A stretch of 5,690 bases of DNA from an uncultured Acidimicrobiia bacterium (GTDB taxonomy: Bacteria; Actinomycetota; Acidimicrobiia; Spongiisociales; JAENVV01). Below are positions 1 to 5,487 of the stretch, piece by piece; the first letter of the stretch is position 1; each line of letters begins with the position of its first letter. A program made the translations under genes and the position numbers. The stretch is from positions 1 through 5,690 of the forward strand of contig CAJQPD010000232.1 in the NCBI GenBank assembly GCA_905480085.1, written 5' to 3'. The notes below the pieces were generated by a model that had not been told where the DNA came from, searched no databases, and saw nothing but the letters and a program-made list of their open reading frames with translations.

Positions 1-171
1 AGTTGGGGGCTCATGATCAATAAGACCCAATCGGCCGGATATTTGCTCAATCCGTCAACGTGGTGGCTCATTGTTCCTGCCGGGTTGGCGGTCACGCTCC
101 TCGCCGGAGCGTTCTATCTCGCCGGTCTGGGCATGGATGAAATCATCAATCCGCGCCTGCGGAATCGCTAG
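1..171 (+). CDS. ABC peptide-transporter permease, DppC/OppC type (C-terminal end only)
   Basis: The reading frame is open from base 1 to the TAG at 169-171 and gives the last 56 residues of a protein whose start lies outside the window. It opens with SWGLMI, the end of the conserved cytoplasmic coupling region of DppC/OppC-type permeases. One hydrophobic membrane segment follows (about residues 21-43 of the fragment, from WWLIVPAG to FYLAGLG). The tail is short and basic and contains NPRLR, the typical DppC ending (usually DPRLR or NPRLR). The protein would form half of the inner-membrane channel of a di/oligopeptide importer. The two ATPase genes start 11 bases downstream, which supports the assignment. 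The substrate cannot be read from this fragment. The partner permease and binding protein, if present, lie upstream of the window. Confidence 0.87.
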   Translation, partial: SWGLMINKTQSAGYLLNPSTWWLIVPAGLAVTLLAGAFYLAGLGMDEIINPRLRNR

Positions 172-177
172 GAGGGG
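170..177 (+). promoter_or_regulatory. Strong Shine-Dalgarno site for dppD
   Basis: AGGAGGGG overlaps the stop codon of the permease gene and lies 5 bases before the GTG at 183. It supports GTG as the dppD start and tight coupling to the upstream permease gene. Confidence 0.7.
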
Positions 178-182
178 TTGAC

Positions 183-1205
183 GTGACCATATCCAAAGCA
201 GTACCGAACGACGCCCCGATCCTGGAGGTCCGCAACGTCGTCATGCACTATCGCACCGAAAAGGGCGATGTCTCCGCAATCGAGAACGTGTCGTTCTCAC
301 TCAAGTCAGGAGAATCGTTCGGGCTGGTTGGCGAGTCCGGATGCGGGAAGACGTCAATGGCCATGGCCCTCTTGCAACTGCAGGCCGAGAACGCCACCTT
401 CAAAGGGGGCGAGATCGTTCTCAATGGCGAAGATATGCTGAAGATGACTCCGGCCGAGGTCAGATCACACCGTTGGTCTGATATTTCGATGGTCTTCCAG
501 GGTGCCATGAACGCCTGGAACCCGGTTCACAGAGTGGGTGCACAGATCAAAGAAGCGATGGATCTGCATATCCGGCCTCAGCTTTCGCACACCGAGAGTC
601 GGGAGCGAATTGCGTCTCTGTTTGAGATGGTCGGTCTTGATCCCGAGATGATGGACCGGTATCCGCACGAGTTCTCCGGGGGGATGCGCCAGCGAGCCAT
701 TATCGCCATGGCCCTCTCCTGTGATCCGCAGATCATCATTGCCGACGAACCGACCACCGCGCTTGACGTCATCGTCCAGGACCAAATTCTTACCGAGCTG
801 AAGAAGATTCAGCACGATCTCGGGATGAGCATCATCTATATCTCGCATGACATTGCCGTCATTGCCGAGGTCACCGACCGGATGGGCGTCATGTACGCCG
901 GCAAGATGGTTGAGACCGGTCCGACCATCGAGGTGTTCCACAATCCCAAGCATCCGTACGCATTCTTGTTGCTGTCTTCAACCCCTTCCATCACCGGGCC
1001 TCGTCGCAAGCTTGCCCCTCTCGAAGGCGAGCCGCCGAATCTGCTCGATCCTCCGCCAGGATGCAGGTTCCATCCGCGCTGTCCGTTCGTGACTGATCAG
1101 TGCCGCACCGAGGAGCCGCCGCTCGCTGAGATTGGCGGAGGGCACCAGGTGGCCTGTTGGAACTGGGAATCCGTACCACCGTTGAGTGAAGGGTTGCGAA
1201 AATGA
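183..1205 (+). CDS. dppD: Di/oligopeptide ABC transporter ATP-binding protein, DppD/OppD type
   Basis: This 340-residue cytoplasmic ATPase powers peptide import together with the permease upstream and the second ATPase downstream. Visible motifs are Walker A GESGCGKT (residues 50-57), the Q-loop glutamine Q106 in [14 protein letters not shown] signature FSGGM (164-168), Walker B IIIADEP (184-190), the D-loop ALD (193-195) and the switch histidine H222. The C-terminal oligopeptide-transporter extension contains HPYA (257-260) and [11 protein letters not shown], with cysteines at 294, 300, 307 and 325. Equivalent cysteines hold an iron-sulfur cluster in some Opp/Dpp structures, so one is possible here. 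Length is normal and all catalytic residues are present. GTG at 183 is chosen because a strong Shine-Dalgarno site precedes it. The stop overlaps the next start as ATGA. Peptides are the likely cargo, but the same family also carries nickel or sugars, so the substrate is inferred. Confidence 0.95.
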   Translation: MTISKAVPNDAPILEVRNVVMHYRTEKGDVSAIENVSFSLKSGESFGLVGESGCGKTSMAMALLQLQAENATFKGGEIVLNGEDMLKMTPAEVRSHRWSDISMVFQGAMNAWNPVHRVGAQIKEAMDLHIRPQLSHTESRERIASLFEMVGLDPEMMDRYPHEFSGGMRQRAIIAMALSCDPQIIIADEPTTALDVIVQDQILTELKKIQHDLGMSIIYISHDIAVIAEVTDRMGVMYAGKMVETGPTIEVFHNPKHPYAFLLLSSTPSITGPRRKLAPLEGEPPNLLDPPPGCRFHPRCPFVTDQCRTEEPPLAEIGGGHQVACWNWESVPPLSEGLRK

Positions 1206-2227
1206 CCGATGTCCAAGCACCAGCTTCGACCCGACCGCTCATCAAGGTCGAGGGTCTCGAGAAGCTGTTCCCGATCGGCTCAAGCCGTTTTCGTGCACCG
1301 GACGCGTATGTCCACGCGGTAGACGGCATCGACTTTGAGATCGCCCCGGGCGAGTCCCTCGGGTTGGTCGGGGAGTCAGGCTGCGGCAAATCGACTACCG
1401 GCCGCATGTTGGTCCGGCTGATGGAGCCAACTGCCGGCTCGATCTTGCTGCAAGATGGCGAAGAGATGCTCGACATCGCGGCCATCGAGAAACGTGACAT
1501 GCTGCGGTTCCGACGTCGGGTTCAGATGATATTTCAGGACCCCTTCGAGTCGCTGAACCCCCGCCGGACCGTCTATGACACGGTCGCCGAGCCACTGACG
1601 GTCCAACGGGTTGGGAGCGTCCTGGAACGCGAGATGCGGGTTGCCAAACTGCTCGACCTCGTGGGACTGTCCCCGGCCGACACGTTTATGTTCAGGTACC
1701 CGCACGAGCTTTCCGGTGGGCAGCGCCAGCGGGTCGCCATCGCTCGCGCGCTGGTACTTGACCCTTCGTTCGTCGTGGCGGATGAACCAACCTCGATGCT
1801 CGACGTTTCGATCCGGATCTCCATCATGGATCTAATGCTGTCTCTCGCTGAAGAGTTCGGTGTGTCGTATCTGTACATCACCCATGACCTGGCAGTGGCC
1901 CGATACATGTGTGATCGAATCGCGGTGATGTATCTCGGTAAGATCGTTGAGATCACCGACACCGAAGAGCTGTTGGCGAATCCCTTACACCCGTATACGA
2001 AAGCGTTGCTGTCGGCAGTGCCGGTGCCGGATCCCGCCTATAAGCGACCCGACGTTCTCATCAAAGGTGGAATTGCCAAGGCGATCAATCCACCACCGGT
2101 TTGTCGTTTTGTCGACCGCTGCCCGATGGCAACGGACTTCTGTCGCACACACGACCACCCTGATCTTGAGGACAAGGGGAACCGTCATTTCGTGGCGTGC
2201 CACCTGGTGGAGTCTTCTGCTGGCTGA
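1202..2227 (+). CDS. dppF: Di/oligopeptide ABC transporter ATP-binding protein, DppF/OppF type
   Basis: This 341-residue second ATPase of the importer should pair with the DppD-like protein so that each P-loop faces the other's signature motif. Motifs: Walker A GESGCGKST (57-65), Q112 in the Q-loop (FQDPFESLNP), canonical signature LSGGQ (170-174), Walker B VVADEP (191-196), D-loop SMLD (198-201) and switch histidine H228. The C-terminal extension has HPYT (263-266) and NPPPVCRFVDRCP, with cysteines 301, 307, 314 and 333 matching the partner's pattern. The ATG at 1202 overlaps the dppD stop (ATGA), and GAAGGG (1188-1193) sits 8 bases before it, so the start is well supported. The protein ends normally for the family. 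Its TGA (2225-2227) overlaps an ATG that is out of frame with the next real gene. Confidence 0.95.
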   Translation: MTDVQAPASTRPLIKVEGLEKLFPIGSSRFRAPDAYVHAVDGIDFEIAPGESLGLVGESGCGKSTTGRMLVRLMEPTAGSILLQDGEEMLDIAAIEKRDMLRFRRRVQMIFQDPFESLNPRRTVYDTVAEPLTVQRVGSVLEREMRVAKLLDLVGLSPADTFMFRYPHELSGGQRQRVAIARALVLDPSFVVADEPTSMLDVSIRISIMDLMLSLAEEFGVSYLYITHDLAVARYMCDRIAVMYLGKIVEITDTEELLANPLHPYTKALLSAVPVPDPAYKRPDVLIKGGIAKAINPPPVCRFVDRCPMATDFCRTHDHPDLEDKGNRHFVACHLVESSAG

Positions 2228-2232
2228 TGGGC

Positions 2233-2239
2233 GGGGGGG
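2233..2239 (+). repeat. Seven-G homopolymer at the pgsA 5' end
   Basis: A run of seven G lies between the ATG at 2227 and the pgsA coding frame. One additional G would join that ATG in frame to pgsA. Such runs are prone to sequencing indels and to replication or transcription slippage. Confidence 0.9.
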
Positions 2240-2240
2240 C

Positions 2241-2244
2241 GAGG
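2241..2244 (+). promoter_or_regulatory. Candidate Shine-Dalgarno for pgsA (CTG start)
   Basis: GAGG lies 8 bases before the in-frame CTG at 2253. Position and spacing fit a ribosome binding site, but the match is only four bases and the start codon would be rare. Confidence 0.35.
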
Positions 2245-2252
2245 ACCGGGTC

Positions 2253-2837
2253 CTGACATTCCCCAACGTAATCTCCTTTGCCCGCATCCTGGCGGTGCCC
2301 TATTTTGTGTGGTTGTTGCTGGGCGCCGACGAGTTGATCGCAGCCGGGTTTTTGCTTCTGGCAATCGGTAGCACCGACTGGCTGGACGGCTATCTAGCCA
2401 GACGGTTGGGCCAGGTTTCGAAGCTCGGCAAAATGCTCGACCCGATCGCCGACCGGCTGGCGATCGTTGCAGCCGTGGTTGCCGGATGGATCGCCGGTAT
2501 TCTTCCCGGCTGGCTGGTAGGTGGTCTCCTCGTGAGGGAGAGCATCGTGGCCGCACTTGCCGGCTGGTTGTTGGTGGTTCACCATGACACGATCGATGTC
2601 CGGTGGATCGGGAAACTGGCCACGTTCCTGTTGTACGGCTCCATTCCTGCGTATTATGTGTCCGAGGCCGGGTTTTTCGAGCAAGTCCTGGGGCCGCTGG
2701 CCGGCCTCGCAGGCATAGTTGGGTTGGGTCTGTACTGGGCCGTGGCAGTTTTGTACGGCGCAGATGTGCGCCTCGCTACCAGAAAATCGTTAAGCTCCCA
2801 GGCAACCGAAGAGAAGGACCGCCATGAACATTCCTGA
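2253..2837 (+). CDS. pgsA: CDP-alcohol phosphatidyltransferase, probable phosphatidylglycerophosphate synthase (PgsA family)
   Basis: This integral membrane enzyme should transfer a phosphatidyl group from CDP-diacylglycerol to an alcohol, most likely glycerol-3-phosphate. Counting the CTG at 2253 as residue 1 gives 194 residues. The full family motif D-x2-D-G-x2-A-R-x8-G-x3-D-x3-D is present: D42, D45, G46, A49, R50, G59, D63, D67. About six hydrophobic segments are visible (roughly 8-24, 26-41, 68-86, 88-110, 122-139, 148-169), and the tail is charged. The N-terminus (FPNVISFARILAVPYF) is typical of PgsA proteins, so starting at later GTG/TTG codons would remove conserved residues. The start is uncertain: no ATG, GTG or TTG is in frame nearby. 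The frame stays open back to an ATG at 1947, but that stretch is an alternative reading of dppF. The 3' end overlaps gcvH by 14 bases. Cardiolipin synthase or another CDP-alcohol transferase is the main alternative. Confidence 0.83.
   Translation: MTFPNVISFARILAVPYFVWLLLGADELIAAGFLLLAIGSTDWLDGYLARRLGQVSKLGKMLDPIADRLAIVAAVVAGWIAGILPGWLVGGLLVRESIVAALAGWLLVVHHDTIDVRWIGKLATFLLYGSIPAYYVSEAGFFEQVLGPLAGLAGIVGLGLYWAVAVLYGADVRLATRKSLSSQATEEKDRHEHS
2814..2818 (+). promoter_or_regulatory. Shine-Dalgarno site for gcvH, inside pgsA
   Basis: AAGGA lies 5 bases before the gcvH ATG at 2824 and within the last codons of pgsA. It fixes the gcvH start and implies coupled translation. Confidence 0.6.
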
Positions 2838-3210
2838 AGATCGTCTGTATACCGCGGCGCACGAGTGGATCGTGCGTGGCGATGATGGTGTACTGACGGT
2901 CGGAATCAGTGATTTTGCTCAGGACGCGTTGGGTGACATCGTCTATGTGGATCTACCTGATGTTGGTTCGGATGTGACGGCCGGCGAGACCCTCGCCGAG
3001 GTCGAATCCACCAAGTCGGTCGGTGAGGTGTATTCACCGGTATCGGGCAAAGTAGTCGCCGTCAACACATCGCTCGACGACCAACCCGAACTCGTGAACA
3101 GCGATCCATACGGAGCCGGTTGGATCGTAAAGCTGAGTCCTTCCGACGGCGCCGACCTTTCGGTACTCATCGACAATCAAGCCTACGGCGCCCTGGTAGC
3201 GGAGCTGTAG
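2824..3210 (+). CDS. gcvH: Glycine cleavage system H protein (lipoyl carrier)
   Basis: This 128-residue cytoplasmic carrier shuttles the aminomethyl intermediate of glycine between the P, T and L proteins on a lipoyl arm. The lipoylation site is clear: K64 in ESTKSVGEVYSP (61-72), followed by SGKVVAVN (74-81). The N-terminal HEW motif (13-15), GISDFAQDALGDIVYVDLP (27-45) and the conserved NSDPYGAGWIVK block (92-103) are all typical, and the length is normal. The ATG at 2824 has a good ribosome binding site and overlaps the end of pgsA by 14 bases. No gcvT, gcvP or lipoate-attachment gene lies in the window. A lone gcvH beside an FHA gene is the arrangement in M. tuberculosis (Rv1826-Rv1827), so separation from the other gcv genes is not by itself a sign of a different function. 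Confidence 0.96.
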   Translation: MNIPEDRLYTAAHEWIVRGDDGVLTVGISDFAQDALGDIVYVDLPDVGSDVTAGETLAEVESTKSVGEVYSPVSGKVVAVNTSLDDQPELVNSDPYGAGWIVKLSPSDGADLSVLIDNQAYGALVAEL

Positions 3211-3220
3211 ATAGCTACCA
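3194..3220 (+). repeat. Inverted repeat spanning the gcvH stop and the FHA-gene start
   Basis: TGGTAGC (3194-3200) and GCTACCA (3214-3220) are perfect 7-base complements separated by 13 bases. In mRNA the loop would hold a GGAG (3201-3204) and the gcvH stop, while the stem would include the A of the FHA-gene ATG. There is no T-run after it, so it is not an intrinsic terminator. A role in tuning translation is possible but unproven. Confidence 0.35.
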
Positions 3221-3687
3221 TGAGTCGTATGACGTGTCCTACCTGTCATAACGAGTTGCCCGAGGAATCCTCGGACTGCCCGACGTGCGCGGTTGAAGGA
3301 GACGTTGAGCCAACCGTCATTTTCGTCCCGGTGACGCCCGGCCAACATCCGGCTCTGTCGGCTGAGGAAGCGGCCCATGTCGATGGGGTACCCGGATATG
3401 CGCTCGTCGTTGAACGGGGTCCGCGAGCCGGGTTGACCTATATCCTCAACCAGGGCACGACCACGGTTGGTCGACACCCAAATAGCGACATTTTTCTGGA
3501 CGACATCACGGTAAGTCGCCATCACTGTCGCTTCATGCTTTCGGAAACTGGACTTATCGTTGAAGACTCCGGTTCCACGAACGGAACCTATGTGCGTGAT
3601 GTGGGCGTCGAACGTGCTCCGCTTCAAGCGGGTGATGAAGTGATTGTCGGGAAGTTCCATCTGATAGTGGCGCTTGGTGATGCCTGA
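3220..3687 (+). CDS. garA: FHA-domain protein, GarA/OdhI-like, with N-terminal zinc-ribbon-like motif
   Basis: This 155-residue soluble phosphothreonine-binding protein has a C-terminal FHA domain (about 58-152). It shows TVGRHPNSDIFLDDITVSRHH (82-102), with R85, S99 and H102, then DSGSTNGTYV (116-125) and GDEVIVGKFHLIV (138-150). These closely resemble the mycobacterial GarA and corynebacterial OdhI blocks. GarA/OdhI inhibit 2-oxoglutarate dehydrogenase and adjust glutamate metabolism until a Ser/Thr kinase phosphorylates their N-terminus. Here the N-terminus starts with two CxxC pairs (C6/C9 and C20/C23), likely a small zinc ribbon. VEPTVIF (29-35) follows, and T32 aligns by eye with the phosphorylated threonine of the GarA VETTSVF motif. 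The position between gcvH and the MerR gene matches Rv1826-Rv1828. ATG at 3220 lies 9 bases after gcvH; its ribosome site is weak (GGAG, 15 bases away). Function as a metabolic switch is inferred. Confidence 0.9.
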   Translation: MSRMTCPTCHNELPEESSDCPTCAVEGDVEPTVIFVPVTPGQHPALSAEEAAHVDGVPGYALVVERGPRAGLTYILNQGTTTVGRHPNSDIFLDDITVSRHHCRFMLSETGLIVEDSGSTNGTYVRDVGVERAPLQAGDEVIVGKFHLIVALGDA

Positions 3688-4354
3688 CGCCGAACCGCTT
3701 TCCATTGGTGAAGTAATCAACCTCCTCAAGGATGATTTCCCGGAGATCTCGGTCTCGAAAGTACGGTTTCTTGAGAATCAGGGGCTGATCGCGCCGACGC
3801 GTTCTGCCTCCGGGTACCGCCAGTTCTTTGAGGAAGACCTGGAACGACTCGGTTTTATCCTCGAGCAGCAGCGAGACCACTTCCTCCCCCTCAAGGTCAT
3901 CAAATCCCGGTTGGCGGACTGGGAGCACGGGATCACGTCCTGGGATGACGATGAAACCCCGACCGCTGAGTTCTTCAGCGAGGACGAACCGGTGACCGAG
4001 GATGAACTCGTACGGAGATCCGGCCTCTCGAGCGCCGAAGTCACCGAACTCGAGGGCCACGGCGTTCTGCGACGAACCAAAGGCGGCCTCTTCGGTCCAG
4101 ATGCTCTGGCGGTGGCGAGACAATCTCGTCTGCTACTGGATCTTGGGTTGGAATCCCGTCACATACGAACCCTGCGGTTGACGGCGGATCGCCAGGCGGA
4201 CCTGGTGCAACAACTCATCGCTCCGCTCATGCGCACGGCTAGTCCTGAAGCTCACCAGAACGTCGCCGACCGAATGGCGATCCTCGCCAGAGCGTTCGCG
4301 ACGACGACAATGCATCTTCTGCGCGAGGAACTTGCCACCATCCTTGACCGATGA
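3680..4354 (+). CDS. MerR-family transcriptional regulator, Rv1828-like
   Basis: This probable DNA-binding protein has 224 residues from the ATG at 3680. The N-terminal winged helix-turn-helix (about 7-80) reads SIGEVINLLKDDFPEISVSK, then VRFLENQGLI, SGYRQF and QRDHFLPLKVIKSRL. The RDH-[FY]-LPLKVI block is characteristic of the Rv1828 group rather than metal-sensing MerR proteins. An acidic linker (about 88-110) leads to a helical C-terminal domain (about 107-224) with ESRHIRTLRLTADRQADLV, also as in Rv1828. No cysteines occur, so thiol or metal sensing of the classical kind is unlikely; the ligand is unknown. TTG at 3674 and GTG at 3677 are also in frame, but ATG at 3680 is preferred. It overlaps the FHA gene by 8 bases. 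The 3' end overlaps the next gene as ATGA. No operator was recognised in the window. Confidence 0.92.
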   Translation: MPDAEPLSIGEVINLLKDDFPEISVSKVRFLENQGLIAPTRSASGYRQFFEEDLERLGFILEQQRDHFLPLKVIKSRLADWEHGITSWDDDETPTAEFFSEDEPVTEDELVRRSGLSSAEVTELEGHGVLRRTKGGLFGPDALAVARQSRLLLDLGLESRHIRTLRLTADRQADLVQQLIAPLMRTASPEAHQNVADRMAILARAFATTTMHLLREELATILDR

Positions 4355-5487
4355 GTCGGTTGCTTGCCATAGCCGTGGTGCTGGTCTCAGTACTTTTCGC
4401 CCCGATCGTCGGAGCGGCGACCGTTGCGCAGATCCCCATTCCCCTCGAAGGATTACCGGTCCCTCAGCCACCTTCGATCTCGGCAGCCACCTGGCTGGTC
4501 TACGACGACACGTTCGATCAAATGCTCGCCTCAAAAGATCCCGATACACAGCGACCTATGGCCTCGACTACCAAGATGATGACGGCGATTGTGGTCTTTG
4601 AGAACGCCGACCTGGCCGATCGGGTAGTGATCTCTTCGCGCGCGGCCGGGGCGGGGGAGTCGGAAATCGGATTGTATGGCGGGGAATCGATGACGGTGGG
4701 CGACCTCCTGTATGCGTTGTTGTTGCAGTCGGCCAATGACGCGGCTGTGGCGCTCGCAGAGCACGTCGGCGGGTCCGAAGCCGGTTTCGTCCGGATGATG
4801 AATGATAAGGCAGCCGAGATGGGGCTTGAGAATACCCATTTTGTCAACCCTCATGGTCTTGATGCACCCGGGCACTACTCGTCGGCCCGCGACTTGTTAG
4901 CGATCGCCCGCCACGGGATGGAGATCCCCGAGTTTGCAACGATCGTGAAGACCACTTCATATGACTTGCCCGCCGCACCGGACGGAACGGCCCGGACCGC
5001 CCGCTTGTCGAATGAGCTCGTTCGTACCTATGAGGGGGCGTTCGGCGTCAAAACGGGCTACACCAATGACGCCGGCCTTGCTCTGGTGGCCGGGGCCGAT
5101 CGCGACGGTCGACGCATCTATGCGGTTGTGATGGGTTCTGAGGACCACTTTGCAGACAGCGCGCAGTTACTCAACTTCGGGTTTGATGCCTTCACGGTGC
5201 TATCCGTGTTCGATGTCGCCCAGCAGCTCGGGATTGTGCGGACCGGTGGTGACGTCGAGCCAGCGCTGGCCGAGGACCTGGTCGAGGTGTTCGTGCCTGC
5301 TGACAATCGAATCGTCGCCGAACCTCGCTCGGCCGAGGGTGGGGTGGTGGTGGTTGCGACGGTGAACGACGAAGTGGTCGGAACGACCTCCGTACGAACC
5401 GAGGATCTGCACGCGCTCCCCGGGTTGCGCGATTCGGTTGCCTGGGCAAGCCGATATTGGAACTGGCTGTGGGGGCTCGACGAATGA
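4351..5487 (+). CDS. Secreted D-alanyl-D-alanine carboxypeptidase (peptidase S11, DacA/DacF type)
   Basis: This 378-residue low-molecular-weight penicillin-binding protein should remove the terminal D-alanine from peptidoglycan stem peptides outside the membrane. A hydrophobic signal segment (about 3-21) ends near VGA-A, giving a plausible signal peptidase site after residue 22. The catalytic motifs are complete: SxxK as S72-T-T-K75, SxN as S127-A-N129 and KTG at 234-236. HFVNPHGLD (163-171) is a further S11 hallmark. Residues from about 300 to 348 look beta-rich, like the C-terminal domain of some family members. There is no hydrophobic C-terminal anchor; the tail is aromatic (RYWNWLWGLDE) and might lie on the membrane. 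The ATG at 4351 overlaps the MerR-gene stop (ATGA), with no good ribosome site, so translation is probably coupled. A regulatory or beta-lactamase-like role is a less likely alternative. Confidence 0.94.
   Translation: MSRLLAIAVVLVSVLFAPIVGAATVAQIPIPLEGLPVPQPPSISAATWLVYDDTFDQMLASKDPDTQRPMASTTKMMTAIVVFENADLADRVVISSRAAGAGESEIGLYGGESMTVGDLLYALLLQSANDAAVALAEHVGGSEAGFVRMMNDKAAEMGLENTHFVNPHGLDAPGHYSSARDLLAIARHGMEIPEFATIVKTTSYDLPAAPDGTARTARLSNELVRTYEGAFGVKTGYTNDAGLALVAGADRDGRRIYAVVMGSEDHFADSAQLLNFGFDAFTVLSVFDVAQQLGIVRTGGDVEPALAEDLVEVFVPADNRIVAEPRSAEGGVVVVATVNDEVVGTTSVRTEDLHALPGLRDSVAWASRYWNWLWGLDE

Larger units (their letters stand above)
2227..2256 (+). other. Possible 9-codon coupling ORF between dppF and pgsA
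   Basis: An ATG at 2227 overlaps the dppF stop (TGATG) and reads nine codons through a G-rich stretch to a TGA at 2254-2256. That stop overlaps an in-frame CTG of the next gene (CTGA). This mimics the ATGA junctions used elsewhere in the run. It may be a leader for re-initiation, or the broken 5' end of pgsA itself. There is no evidence that the peptide is made. Confidence 0.25.

Noticed and set aside
465..953. A 162-codon minus-strand frame, and similar minus-strand frames across 991-1962 and 4518-5558.
   Set aside because: They are opposite well-conserved coding sequence and show histidine-, arginine- or serine-rich composition typical of antisense readings in GC-rich DNA.
1947..2252. An ATG at 1947 in the pgsA frame, which would give a 296-residue protein.
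   Set aside because: The first 102 codons lie inside dppF in another frame and give an arginine-, cysteine- and proline-rich sequence with no PgsA character. It would need an overlap of about 280 bases with dppF.
3194..3220. The inverted repeat as an intrinsic terminator after gcvH.
   Set aside because: The stem is short, no T-run follows, and the next gene starts within the repeat.
3674..3679. TTG at 3674 or GTG at 3677 as the MerR-gene start.
   Set aside because: Both are in frame and only two codons upstream, but ATG at 3680 is the stronger codon and no ribosome site favours the earlier ones. The effect on the protein is at most two residues.
3034..3729. A long open frame on the minus strand (231 codons).
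   Set aside because: It lies opposite the end of gcvH and the whole FHA gene, both strongly supported. Its translation shows no recognisable domain and no ribosome site was seen.
5336..5360. The GGTGG-rich stretch as a repeat or G-quadruplex signal.
   Set aside because: It simply encodes consecutive valines and glycines in the carboxypeptidase and there are too few G-triplets for a convincing quadruplex.
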